Assembly (NCBI GenBank): GCA_958298945.1
Contig: OY282606.1
Coordinates: 86,497,696 to 86,561,695, forward strand
DNA from: Atherix ibis
Taxonomy: Eukaryota; Arthropoda; Insecta; Diptera; Athericidae
Length of the DNA: 64,000 bases
Direction: 5' to 3'
This document shows, piece by piece, positions 52,818-63,492 of this stretch. The translations under genes were made by a program, and so were the position numbers. The notes beneath the pieces were generated by a model. It was not told the origin of the DNA. It searched no databases and worked only from the letters and a program-made list of their open reading frames with translations. Each line of letters starts with the position of its first letter. Within the stretch, counting starts at the first letter, position 1.

Positions 52818-53731
52818 CTTAACTTTTAGATAATATTAATAATATTCTATCTAAATAATATTCAAAACTCTATATAATTAACTTACTCTAGACCTTATGG
52901 CATATAAAAGTCAGAATCGAAAGTAAGATGCTGAACTTGACTAAAGGTAATAAGCCCAAAGAAGAAAAAAATGATGAACATTTCGGTATGACATATTTTT
53001 TGAAACTGTGAATCTCGTGAAAGTGTTCCACTTATCCATCAAAACAGCAACAATCTCGTTAAAGTTATTGTTAATTTGTTTCTTTAAATTTAATTCTATT
53101 CAGACTAAAAAAAAGAAGTAATCATTAATTGTTAGTTATTCAAAAATTTTCAACTACACACATTATCGAATTATATTTAATCTAGTTTTATTTGGAAATA
53201 TTGAAGATGACAATCAAGAAGACAAAAGTCACACTATTTGTTGGTAAATCAAGACAATCTTCAAAACATTATTGTCGATGGTCTAATTTATTTTTCATCA
53301 TCAGAAGAATTTCTCTTCATTTCTACTATTATTATGATTATTGGTAGCCAAGACTGCCATTCGAATTGGATTATTTTCGTAAAAATTGTGACATTTCTTA
53401 AATGCAGCTACAAAGAGCTTATTTGGAATATGTTTTTTTTTCATATATAAAAAACTTTTATTTATTTTTAATCCAAAATACAAAATGCTTACGATACTCA
53501 AAGTTGAATGAATTAATGATTTTTAAAATAGTTTTTTCTTGTATATTAAATACTTAATAACTAAAACGAAATTTATTTTTAAGATAAATTCATTTTCATA
53601 TATCGTATTTAAATTTAAGTAAAACTTAAAATAAATTTTTCATTTTTTTTAGTCTACAATGAGTGGAGAAATTAACAAAATATCTTTTCGATCAAGCAGA
53701 TACAAATAAAATATAAACGCGCTCTTGTACG
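52818..53731. other. AT-rich interval, no gene recognised
   Basis: Overlapping frames on both strands at 53238-53501 have no motifs. Nothing else seen. Confidence 0.55.
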
Positions 53732-54134
53732 TACACTACAGGCTAAAAGTATACGATGGCCACCTTCATAGCAACATTTTTAATGACACTTTTTCGAGAC
53801 GTTCAAGTATTTAACTGTCCTTCTATGCCGAAATATTAGTCTCATTAGATATAAAAGTAATAATTTAATGCTTTTTTACTAATATTTATATAAAGTTACA
53901 TCTTTTAAGTTGTAATTAATTAAAAATTTAGAACCATGGGAACAAAATCATAACATTAGTGTTAAATGTACAGGTCACTCTTTTCAGTTTATTTAACGAA
54001 GGTTATGTTGAATTGTTTGAACCTTGCTATTATCCATATAAATAGTGGCAAGGTCCCAAGCAAAATAATGGAATAAAAATTTTAAATATCACATTATTCA
54101 AATGATTCTTTTAATCAGCCATTTCTTGAGATAT

Positions 54135-54440
54135 CTTGATTTATTTTAATACTCTAAAATTTGAGCATTATCTGTCTTACTTTGGCCTTTTACTTAGTCT
54201 CAGAAGAAAGTGTCCAACATTATTGAATCGGATAATGTTGAAGTTGAATTTGACAATATCAAATTTTGAAATTAATCGCTCTGAGAACTTATCGCGAAAT
54301 AAAGCTAAAACTTGCAATGTTTTGAGGCTTGTGGCGCTGTTTTGCAAAAACCACATATGGTCCAGATTAAAATCTTTAAGTTCCGACAAAAAAAAAGTCG
54401 GTAACGCTGTCTACTTCATCATTTTAAACGAAATGTGAGC
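54135..54440 (-). pseudogene. DD41D (rosa-type) transposase relic
   Basis: The minus-strand frame from 54389 reads SELKDFNLDHMWFLQNSATSLKTLQVLALFRDKFSERLIS. It parallels KLEEVDLDNIWFQQDGVTC and TTELLREKFGDSIIS in the copy at 40502. The second catalytic Asp has become Asn (LQN for QQD). In an adjacent frame LDTFF and VKGQ correspond to the LDYLLWGYLKS region. There is no start and no terminal repeats. It is the same short segment as the relic at 10905, from a different DD41D lineage than copies 1 and 2. Confidence 0.7.
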
Positions 54441-54490
54441 CAAAATGCACACCAAATAGTCACTTTTTAAGGACACATTAGTACAATATA

Positions 54491-55707
54491 CCAGGTATAT
54501 AAGCTTAAATCCGCTGTTTAAAAAAAAATAATTTGCAAAAACAAATTTATTCAAAGTACTTGCCCTCACTAGCTACACATTTTTCCCATCTCTCGGGTAA
54601 TTTGTGGATACCACGCCAAAAAAATTCCTTCTCTTTCGAGGCAAACCACTCATCAAGCCATTTTCGGACGTCTTCGTAAGAATCGAAGTGTTGCTCAGCG
54701 AGCGCGGAGCCCATCGACGAAAATAGGTGATAGTCGGAAGGGGCCAGGTCTGGTGAATAAGCGGGATGGGGTAGCACCTCCCAGTTGCTTCAAGTAGTTT
54801 CGGACCATTTTGTGTCTCCAAGTAGTTTCGGACCATTTTTGACGTGTGCGATGGTGCGTTGTTGTGGAGGAAAATCAACTTGTCATGTCTTTGTTGATAA
54901 TCCGGCCTTTTTTCACGCAGAGTATGGTGCAATTTGATCAGTTGTTGGTGGTAGCGGTGGGCATTGACAGTTTCACCAGGTTTCAACATCTCATAGTAGA
55001 CGATACCCTGCTGATCCCAACAAACGCACAACATTGTCTTCCGTCCGAAGCGATTTGGTCTTGGGGAGCCGGGATCAACCCACGATTTCTTGCGTTTAGG
55101 ATTCTCGAAATATATCCACTTTTCATCGCCTGACACAATCCGATGCAGGAATGACTTTCCTTTTTGTGTGGCGGGCAAGATTTCGCATGTGTTTTGGCGT
55201 CGCTCCATCTGCCTATCGTTCAATTCATGTGGCACCCATTTTCCGATCGTTTCAATCTTCCTCATGTCACGAAGATGCATGAAAATGGCAGGTTGAGTAA
55301 CACCCAATTGCTCCGCGAGCATTTTGTGCGATTGGGAATTATCTTCGTCCAAAAGATCCTGCAATTGATCGTCCTCAACCTTCCTAGGTCGATTTTCACG
55401 CATCTTGTCCCACAAGTCAAAATTGCCGTCTTTGAACCGACGAAACCAATCTCGGCACGTTGTTTCCGATAAAGCAGTGTCACCATAGGCCTCCATAAGC
55501 ATACGATGCGATTCGGCTGCCGATTTCTTCAAATTGAAGCAGAAAAGCAGAGCCTCCCGCGTATGCTCTTTTTCTGGCACAAAACTAGACATGATTACCA
55601 AAGGAAAAATAAATGTTGTTGTAAGAAATTGCTGACAATGTGCACTGATTAATGTTGACAGATGTCAAACTCATAACCAAACAGCGGATTTAAGCTTATA
55701 CACCTGG
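54491..55707 (-). mobile_element. Mos1-like (mauritiana-type) mariner, copy 2
   Basis: TA at 54489-54490 and 55708-55709. The termini are CCAGGTATATAAGCTTAAAT and, inverted, CCAGGTGTATAAGCTTAAAT, each continuing CCGCTGTTT. Length is 1217 bp. The ends are well preserved, and the second matches the CCAGGTGTA start of Mos1. Confidence 0.95.
54547..55592 (-). pseudogene. Mos1-like transposase, catalytic Asp to Asn and frameshift duplication
   Basis: It starts at ATG 55592 (MSSFVPEKEHTREALLFCF), the standard start for this group, and reads WVPHELNDRQME (linker) and SGDEKW with Asp 156, the same residue number as in Mos1. NPKRKKSWVDPG is followed by a short deletion. The second block reads FLHNNAPSHTS where active relatives have HDNAPSH, so the catalytic Asp is Asn. 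Immediately after, a ~24 bp stretch encoding NGPKLL is duplicated (54785-54840) and shifts the frame. The remainder is readable in the other frame as LPHPAYSPDLAPSDYHLF (third Asp) to LPERWEKCVASEGKYFE and the stop at 54547. It is dead by both lesions. Confidence 0.93.
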
Positions 55708-55719
55708 TAATATTATTTA

Positions 55720-56575
55720 ACGTGGCATATTTATTGTTAGACTTTATACCAAGGGCTGCCTACAACTCTGGGAATTTAGATACGCACAAATGGACCTGTT
55801 AAGTAATGGATTTCGCTCGCTCAGCCGACTAGATCCAAGTAGGTTCCTAAACATATTATCAATTCAGCTCGCTTCAATCCTACGCATTCATCTTTTATTT
55901 CCTGCTTGGACCACTTCATACATGGAGCATTCTCTCAGGTTCCCTCTTTTTTCGAACTTCTTTTCTAATCCTTTGAAAATCTCTTTCTGCCATGGTAAGA
56001 TGGTCGTAATATCATCTCTGCCATTCATCGCCATTAACAATCTTTTCTGTGTCATGCAGTCGAACATTCAATCTATGACTGACGAAGCAGTCAAACATTA
56101 ACTTTTTCCATATGCGCAATTTCTGTGGGAAGCGGTCTCAACCGCTCTGTCATTACTTCATACATATTTGCGCACCTACCTTGTCTTGCCACTAAACAAC
56201 TGCAACCATTACCAACAGCCAGTAATTTGTTACAAGCTAGTTACCCTTACTGTTGGCAGCAAAGCCTACTTAAACCTCCACTAACATTTGCAGTGATAAC
56301 AGTCCTAGGACTCGGCACAGTACGGCGGACGATCTACTGTGCGGGTCTCGACCTCCGAGTTACCAGGTTTTATTATTTAAAGAGTATCTGGTGGGTAATG
56401 ATTTTGCACTGCCAGACAAGGTCAGGACCGCGGCGGGTTCCCCAAGACCCATAGGCCACTTCTCGTGTCTATTCTACGGAGCTACACCTAAAAGTGTCCC
56501 CATGTTCGGGGTTTTCGAGGATAAAATGGCTTCTAAGTGACTTGTGTATTTTAAGAGCCTCATAAATAGCAATTT
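55720..56575. other. GC-richer block, unidentified
   Basis: From about 55740 to 56470 the base composition rises well above the local background and there are open frames of 103 and 109 codons on the plus strand (55790-56101, 56125-56454). Neither contains a motif I recognise. Composition like that of the R1 LINE suggests a retrotransposon piece, but I cannot show it. Confidence 0.4.
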
Positions 56576-56915
56576 TTCTTATTTACATATTCACCGAGCA
56601 ATAAATAGGCCTCATCAATGAAGCAAATATGTTACAAAAAAAATAAGTATCCAAAGCTTGGTTTAACAGGACGCAACCAGTGCCTCCTCTGCGCATTCTG
56701 TGGTCTATTATAAATAATATAAATGTTTGACATCTGTTAAATGACAGGAATCTACTCTTCAAACTATAATCTGGATAACTCCTTCCAGAAGTATAGAACA
56801 TTTTAATCAGACCGGAAGTTATCGGAGTTTACAATGATTTGATAGGCTTAAAATTACCAGTTTTGGTGAGGATCACTTAATTTGCACAACTAGTAAAAAT
56901 CATCAAATACTTGTC
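56576..56915. other. Short interval, nothing recognised
   Basis: The 72-codon minus frame at 56583-56801 shows no motif. It leads directly into the truncated mariner D. Confidence 0.45.
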
Positions 56916-56916
56916 A

Positions 56917-58077
56917 ATTTGAATGTTCAGTTAATTTTTGACAGCTGCTTTGCTTGCACGTGTTTTGGATAGTCTTCGATTTTTGACCATTCCTAAAAAT
57001 GGTGTGAAAAAAAACAAAATTAATTGCGCGGACGCATTCCGAATGTTGATTGTGGCATTTGGTAAAGCTACCTTGAACCAAAGCAACGTTTATCTGTGGT
57101 ACAAAATGTTCTCAGAGTGTAGGGAAGATGTGAACGACGCCCGAGCACGTCAGCAACAGACAAAGACATTGATGAAGTGAAGAAAATAGTATTGGCCAAT
57201 CGTCGAATCACCGTTAGAGAAGTTACTGAGAACTTCAATATAACGATTGGGTTGAGCCATTCGATTTTTACCAATTATTTGGTCGTGAGACGGGTCGCCA
57301 CGGAATTTGTACCAAAATTGCTCAATTTTGACCAAAAACAGCATCGCATTAACATTGATAAGGAGCTGTTGGACTCCCTCCGAGACGACCCAAATTTGTT
57401 CCAGAGGGTCATAACTGGTGACGAATCAAAGACTTATGGTTATGACGTGGAAACCAAAGCTCAATCATCCCAATGGAAGCTGCCGCATGACCCAAGACCG
57501 AAAAAAGCGCGCAAAGTTCGGTCGAATGTGAAGGTTTTGGTTACAGTTTTCTTTGATTGCAGGGGCATGGTGAATGATGAGTTCTTGTCACAGGGTAGAA
57601 CGGTCAATAAGGAATATTACCTCCAAGTTATGCGCAAGTTCTGTGAAGCAATCCGCCAGAAACGCCCGGATTTGTGGAACAACAAAAATTGGCTTTTGCA
57701 CCATGATAACGCCCCTGCTCACGCATCGGTGCTTGTGCGCGAATTTTGGCCAAAAACAACACACTAATAATGCCGCAGCCACCGTATTCCCTAAATCTAG
57801 CCCCCTGTGAGTTTTTCTTGTTCCCGAAACTGAAGAGCCCCATGAAAGGACGATCCTACGCTATGATTGAGAAGATAAAGACGGCATCGAAGGAGGAGCT
57901 GAACAAGATCACATAAAAATGATTTTTGAAGTGCTTCGAGGATTGGAAAAAACGTTGGCATAAGTGTATAAAATCTGGTGGAGATTACTTTGAAGGGGAC
58001 AGAATAGATATTCATGAATAAATAAATAATTTAAAAAAAAAACACAAAATTAGCGATACTTTTTGAACAGATCTCGT
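56917..58077 (+). mobile_element. Mariner D with DNA-binding half present, 5' end truncated
   Basis: The right end, inverted CGAGATCTGTTCAAAAAGTA, is followed by TA at 58078-58079. On the left the sequence begins inside the 5' untranslated region (ttgaatgttcagttaatttt), so the 5' TIR and about 120 bp are missing. It is the only copy in the window that keeps most of the N-terminal and the central coding region together, and serves as reference for the deletions in the others. Confidence 0.88.
56999..58020 (+). pseudogene. Mariner D transposase, most complete copy, several lesions
   Basis: An ATG at 56999 is followed by an early frame problem (ATGGTGTGA); the adjacent frame reads KKNKINCADAFRMLIVAFG, WYKMFSECREDVND. 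After a disrupted ARAGRPSTST-type segment, the frame from 57177 reads KKIVLANRRITVREVTENF, FVPKLLNFDQKQHRINIDK, VITGDESKTYGYD (Asp 1 kept, the Trp after it replaced by Lys), FFDCRGMVNDEFLSQGRTV and WLLHHDNAPAHAS (Asp 2). Then EFWPKTTH marks a one-base frame change (relatives: FLAKNNT). The third block reads PPYSLNLAPCEFF, altered at both Asp positions. KGRSYAMIEKIKTASKEEL follows. It is inactive. Confidence 0.88.
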
Positions 58078-58079
58078 AT

Positions 58080-58500
58080 TGTAGAAAAAATTCTCTATAG
58101 CAAGTATGTGGGTCGAATATGGTTTTGTGTTTCTTATCTACGGAGGAGTAAGGGAGAAAATTCAAGGAATTAAAAAAACCGTATGTAAATACTTTGGAGA
58201 TCAATTCTCTTCTATCAGGACTTTGGCTAATCGGTGGAAAATTCATTTCTGTAGCAGGATAACGACCCTAAAGGTAGTTTGAAGTTATTTTTTTGTTACA
58301 AAATATAAAGTAAGAAGGCATTTTGGAAAATATAACAAGACCATCAAAATAATAAGTCTTATGGAATGAATAAAGGAAGCCTCATGGAGTATCCTTTTGC
58401 AATCGTACAAGCTGTCATCATACACATATGTAAGAAGAAGCGTTTTTTTTAAATATTTGAACGAAAAATAATTTAAATTTAATTTCCCCTTAAAACCGAT
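58080..58500. other. Interval, no gene recognised
   Basis: No motifs in either strand. The 71-codon minus frame at 58031-58246 starts inside the mariner terminus and is chance. Confidence 0.5.
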
Positions 58501-58529
58501 GTGTTTGCTTACTTTTGGCCTGCAGTGTA

Positions 58530-59045
58530 TACATTTAATAAGTATAATTTTGGTTCAAGTATTTGTAGCTCAACAATAATTGAAAAGAAAATAAACTACT
58601 GTACAACAAAAAAAATTAAAAACAAAACAAATCAAAAAAAAATATAAGAAAGCCAACTGTCGATATTATTGTAGAAAGAAAGAATTTTCCTCTTGCCGGT
58701 TACTGATTACTCTCATTTGTACGAATTGATTGCGAATTGGAAAATACCATTTATCGAAGAAAGTTGTTCTTTTTCCTTAATTAGATTCCGTGCGTTTTGT
58801 CAATATCAATTTACTATATCTAAGATAACAATTGCCTCTAGTTTCATACTGTTTCCCATATCGAATTGTTAAATGAACGGAAATTGAATTTAGAATAGAA
58901 TTTTTCAGCTATTTAATTTGCATGGTAATTGAGAAAGTCTCATTCACATTATTAAAAAAAAAACAGAAATGAAGGAAAAGTTTTTCTGATTAATTTTCTT
59001 GTTTTTCCTTAAAAAAAAAATTTTAGAGTAATTTATAAATTTACA
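58530..59045. other. AT-rich interval, no gene recognised
   Basis: A-rich runs and no supported frames. Confidence 0.55.
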
Positions 59046-60260
59046 TGAGGTTTTTCAATAAGCACGATATGTTTTTTTTAGTCAAATAAAACAATTCTGA
59101 ATAAAATATAATTTAAATGGCCGCCTATACTCTGTTTACAGGGTTTATTCACATCAATGTCTATAGACCAATGACTTCAAATAACCCAATAAGAAAAAGT
59201 GTCATGGCCCATCATCTAAGATGACAACTTCTGCATTTTTTTGAAATTATTGACTCGCTAAATTTTTACCGCAATAAATCGATTGTGGCATGCACTATGT
59301 GGCTTGTTGAAACCACATATTTATGAAATCGATACCTTCTCCAAATCAGGCTATAAAAAGTTTGTTATCATCGATCTGTACTGCTCACCATTCATATTAA
59401 CGGTTACTCTTTCCTCATTTAAAGAAAAAATAACTACCGACAAGGCCACTGTACCAAATGGTTCCTTTTTCGGAATGGACAGGTTCCTCGTGAATAATTT
59501 ATAGACTGGCTTTAGCCCAGTAATGAAATTTGTTTTTATTCACCGATTCAGAGAGAGGAAAAAGCCCATAATCTAAGATGATGATTTTTTTGTTGTTGGA
59601 AAAATCAACATCATTTTCAAGTAATTTGAGAGTAAAATCAGCGAAATAACGATATTTGTGATGATTCAACAAATTCAATTCTTGTGTAATAAAAATTTTG
59701 TAAGGTTTAAAACGCTTTGAAATTAATAAATTTGGGTTTTAATAATTATTTCCCTGAACGGCAGCAATATTCTTGGCACTTCAATCGGATCTTTGTTACT
59801 GGTACGCGAAAGTTGTATAATGAACAGCGAGCACATTATGCTAATTATAGCGAGCATAAATTGGAAGAAGTGGACGATAAGTTGCAATAAAAAAATTAAT
59901 ATTTTGATAAAAGGTCCAAGCCTAGTTGAGGTGTGTATTTTTTTATGAAATAATTACAACTCTTACTGAATATAACTGGCAGTAATAGAAGTTTTTGACA
60001 TTTTTAAAATATGGCCACACGGTTAATTTGATAACATATGGGATGACATTGTTGGACGGTGGAATATTGAGTACCGGAAGCCAAACAGGTGATCGGGAGT
60101 AATAGTGACTGAGTTTAAGATAGAGTATAAACGTTGTTATAGTACTTTTTATATAGATTCATATAATTATAAGGTTTAAAAAGAATTATTTCCATAGAAA
60201 ACTTCTGCAGAGAACTGTGGTTTTTCATATTTCTTTCTATGTATAGGATGTTTTTTATGT
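59046..60260 (-). pseudogene. DD41D (rosa-type) element relic, minus strand
   Basis: The low end carries a degraded terminus (gaggtttttcaataagcacg), comparable to TAGGGTTTTCCAATAAGAGT. Reading the minus strand, pieces appear in the correct order: an N-terminal trace near 59830 (the DNA gctgccgttcagg matches gctaccgttcagg in the 40502 copy), RFKPYKIFITQELNLLNHHK, FADFTLKLLENDVDF, KIIILDYG (first Asp block, FSDE in relatives), SVNKNKFHYWAK, IIHEEPVHSEKGTIW, VNMNGEQYRSMITNFL and near 59200 FFLLGYLKSLVY. Stops and frame changes are frequent. The upper boundary was not located. Confidence 0.75.
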
Positions 60261-60329
60261 TCCAGGTTGATTTTGTTTGGTCTTTATTTTGATTTGGATG
60301 ATATCAATCGCAGAAAATGGCCAATTACA

Positions 60330-62160
60330 ATTTATTATAGAGAATTTAATACCACAACAACGTGTTAAAATTATTAAAACATTTTATTTATTGTTCATTT
60401 GTGAATACGCGGAGAAAATTACGTGAATTTTTTGGTGTTAATCATATGACGAGCAATTTAACCATTCCGGCGTGTACATAATAATTTAGCAAATGCGTAT
60501 ATACTGGGAGATAAAGTAAAGACTGGGCAATAATTAAACTAACGTACACCTGAAAATATTGATGCAGTAAGGCAGAGTGTGTTGCTAAATGTCCCCGGGT
60601 ACCTCTGCTCGTTGCCTTGTACAAGAATTGGGAATATTTTCATCATGCTGTCTTAAAACTTGTCCAACAAGATTTATTTTTTTACCTGTATAAAATTCAA
60701 TTGGCACAACAGGTGCAGACAAAAGACTATAAACGGTGGCGAGATCGGAGTGAAGCACACTTTGACTTGGCTGACTTTGTTAACAAACAGAATAGCTACT
60801 ATTGAGGTATTGAAAACCCTCAACTGATACATCGAAGACCACTACACTCTCGTGGTTTTGTTAATAAAGTGAATAGCCACTATTAAGGTACTGAAATTCC
60901 TCAAATGATACACGAAAGACCGCTACACTCTCTCGTGGCTTTGTTAATAAATAGAATAACCGCTATTGAGGTAGTCAAAACCCTCAATTGATACATGGAA
61001 GACCACTACACCCTCGTGGCTTTGTTAATAAATATAATAGCCGCTATTGGGGCACTGAAAACCCTTAATTGATATATCGAAGACCAACACACCCTCGTGG
61101 CTTTGTTAATAAATATAAAAGCCGCTATTGGGGCACTGAAAACCCTTAATTGATACATGGAAGACCACTACACCCTTGTGGCTTTGTTAATAAATATAAT
61201 AGCCACTATTGGGGCAATGAAAACCCTCAAGTGATACACGAAAGACCGCTACACTCTCTCGTGGATTTATTAATAAACAGAATAGTTACTAATGAGGTAC
61301 TGAAAACCCCTTAACTGACACACTGAAGACCACTTCATCTTGTAATTTTGTTAATAAACAGAACAGGCGATAGTGGGGAACTAAAAGTCCTGACCTAATA
61401 CACCAAAAACCTCTTAACCCATCATTGGGTACTGAAAACCCTCAACTGATACATCGAAGACCACTACACTCTCGTGGTTTTGTTAATAAAGTGAATAGCC
61501 ACTATTAAGGTACTGAAATTCCTCAAATGATACACGGAAGACCGCTACACTCTCTCGTGGCTTTGTTAATAAATAGAATAACCGCTATTGAGGTAGTGAA
61601 AACACTCAATTAATACAAGAAAGACCGCTACACCCTCGTGGCTTTGTTAATAAATAGAATATCCGCTATTGAGATACTAAAACCCCTCAATTGATACATG
61701 GAAGACCACTACACCCTCGTGGCTTTGTTAATAAATATAATAGCCGCTATTGGGGCACTGAAAACCCTTAATTGATATATTGAAGACCAACACACCCTCG
61801 TGGCTTTGTTAATAAATATAATAGCCACTATTGGGGCAATGAAAACCCTCAAGTGATACACGAAAGACCGCTACACTCTCTCGTGGATTTATTAATAAAC
61901 AGAATAGTTACTAATGAGGTACTGAAAACCCCTTAACTGACACACTGAAGACCACTACATTTTGTAACTTTGTTAATAAACGGAACAGGCGATAGTGGGG
62001 AACTAAAAGTCCTGACCTAATACACCAAAAACCTCTAAACCCATCATTGGGACATATTTATTTGAGGATGCTGTAGGCAATGCTGTAACAGATACAGGTG
62101 ACTGGTATCGGGATATGCTGGAAAACTTTCTTGTTTCTGAATTGGATTAATTAGCCCTCG
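60330..62160 (+). pseudogene. DD41D-type transposase relic with internal tandem expansion
   Basis: This is a plus-strand element of a third DD41D-like lineage. QQRVKIIKTF (60358) begins the DNA-binding region, followed in the next frame by FVNTRRKLREFFGVNHMTSN. VAKCPRVP (60580) and FYLYKIQLAQQVQTKDYKR (60683) correspond to the second helix-turn-helix and the LYPYKIFITQELKPLDHHKR block of the 40502 copy. SEAHFDLADFVNKQNSYY (60752-60805) is the first catalytic region with Ser-Glu where Asp-Glu is expected. The next codons have expanded into the minisatellite at 60777-62047. Directly after it GTYLFEDAVGNAVTDTGDWYRDML and NFLVSELD continue the transposase until mariner G interrupts at 62166. The C-terminal catalytic part is absent. 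Confidence 0.8.
60777..62047 (+). repeat. Minisatellite of ~81 bp units made from transposase codons
   Basis: About 15-16 units of 80-83 bp, each containing ttgttaataaa, ctattg(a/g)gg, actgaaaaccct, gatacatcgaagaccac and acaccctcgtgg. The unit corresponds to about 27 codons of the DD41D transposase (FVNKQNSHYWGTENPQ and IHERPLHS in its ancestral frame). The array is two-level: the block starting at about 60808 is repeated from about 61426, some 618 bp later, with the same order of unit variants, ending in both cases with a distinct unit (gaacaggcgatagtgggg). It lies exactly where the codons belong in the gene. Confidence 0.92.
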
Positions 62161-62165
62161 TGCTA

Positions 62166-63490
62166 CGAGGGTCGTTCAATAAGTCCTTAGAAAAAGATGG
62201 AAAAAACTGTTTTTTAAAAAAAATAATTTTATTTTTCAACATAATCTCGTTTTAGCTCTATACACTTTTCCAACCGTTTTTCCAAAATTTTTATCCCGTC
62301 CAAAAAATAGGATTTCGGAAGTTCTGCAAATTACTCATCCGTTTGAGCAATGACGTCCTCGTTGGAAGTGAACCGTCGTCCGCCAAGCCATTTCTTCAGA
62401 TTGGGAAAAAGAAAAAAGTCACTCGGGGCCAAATCTGGTGAATAAGCGGGATGCTGCAACAATTCCATTCTCAATTCCACAATTTTGGCCATAGAAACAG
62501 CGCAGGTGTGCACACGCGCATTGTCCTGATGCAAGAGGATTTTTTTCTTCTTCAGATGGGGGCGTTTCTCCTTGATTTCTTCGCTCAACCGTTGCAATAA
62601 CGACGCGTAATACGCTCCTGTTATTGTTTTTCGTTTTTCCAAGTAGTCGATAAAAATGATGCCCTGCGAATCCCAAAAGACCGTGGCCATCACCTTGCCG
62701 GCCGATGGCACAGTTTTTGCCTTCTTTGGAGCCCGTTCACCCTTGAAAATCCACTGTGATGACTGTCTCCTCGTTTCTGGAGTGTAGTAGTGTATCCAGG
62801 TTTCGTCCACAGTGACATATCGACGAAAGAATTCGGCAGGATTGCGATGAAAGAGTGCCAACATAGCCTCAGAGTCCACTACACGATTGCGCTTATTCTC
62901 CTCTGAGAGCAAACGCGGCACCCATCTTGCCGATATTTTTTTTACAGACAATTTTTCATGCAAAATTGAAGCGACTGTAGCTTGTGATATGCCCGTGGCC
63001 TCAACTAATTCGCGCACTTTAATTCGCCGATCGTTCAAAATCAGATCGTGGATTTTGTCGATGATTTCAGGAGTAGACACCTCAACTGGGCGTCCTGAAC
63101 GATGTTCATCTTTTATGAATGAACGGCCACGTTTAAATTCATTCACCCAATTGTAAACCGTCGCAAACACAGGTGCAAATGTGGCATGAACTGCATCCAA
63201 CTCGGCTTTGATTTCTTTCGGGCTTAAGCCTTTCAAATGGACATGTTTGATGACAGCCCTAAACTCGCTTTTTTCCATTGTTATGCACAAATAAATGTCG
63301 TTAACTTTAATCGACGATAGAAATTGACCTACGCTATGGATCGAGCTGAAATTTTGACAGCTTTCCTGTCGATAATGCTACTTACAAAAAAAAGTCCTTA
63401 GAAAATTTTTTCTTAGAAAAGTCCTTAGAAAGTTCAATAAGTCCTTAGACAATTTTTTGGATTTTCTAAGGACTTATTGAACGACCCGCG
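62166..63490 (-). mobile_element. Mariner G, nearly intact
   Basis: TA at 62164-62165 and 63491-63492. The inverted repeats CG(A/C)GGGTCGTTCAATAAGT continue CCTTAGAAAA. Length is 1325 bp. Near the right end the terminus motif is partly repeated: ttcaataagtccttaga at 63433 and the inverted terminus at 63465-63480 form a 17 bp hairpin. It inserted into the DD41D relic. It is the best-preserved transposon in the window. Confidence 0.95.
62229..63278 (-). pseudogene. Mariner G transposase, one premature stop codon
   Basis: I choose the ATG at 63278 (MEKSEFRAVIKHVHLKG) over the upstream one at 63290, because related mariners start this way. The frame has 350 codons to the natural stop at 62229-62231, exactly mariner length, with one interruption: codon 316 (62331-62333) is TAA after AQTDE, where relatives have Tyr. 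Before it lie the helix-turn-helix pair, the SGRPVEVSTPE hook, linker WVPRLL, and catalytic Asp in VDETW (D158), HQDNARVH (D252) and SPDLAPSD (D287), with 34-residue spacing. The last 34 codons (FAELPKSYFLDGIK to DYVEK) are intact. It was probably active recently. The truncated 315-residue product may not work. Confidence 0.93.
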
Positions 63491-63492
63491 TA

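Larger units (their letters stand above)
53734..58527. mobile_element. Possible Tc1-like element defined by inverted ends, filled with later insertions
   Basis: CACTACAGGCTAAAAGTA after TA at 53732-53733 and, inverted, CACTGCAGGCCAAAAGTA ending at 58527 before TA (58528-58529). Sixteen of 18 bases agree, with two transitions. The pattern resembles Tc1-like termini. Inside are a DD41D relic, a Mos1-like mariner, mariner D and an unresolved block, so the original interior would be at most about 2.4 kb. No Tc1 transposase was recognised, so the pair could also be the outer ends of two separate decayed elements. Confidence 0.4.

Noticed and set aside
60777..62047. CRISPR-like array of ~81 bp units
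   Set aside because: The variation is spread over the whole unit, there is no constant repeat with unique spacers, and the units align to transposase codons.
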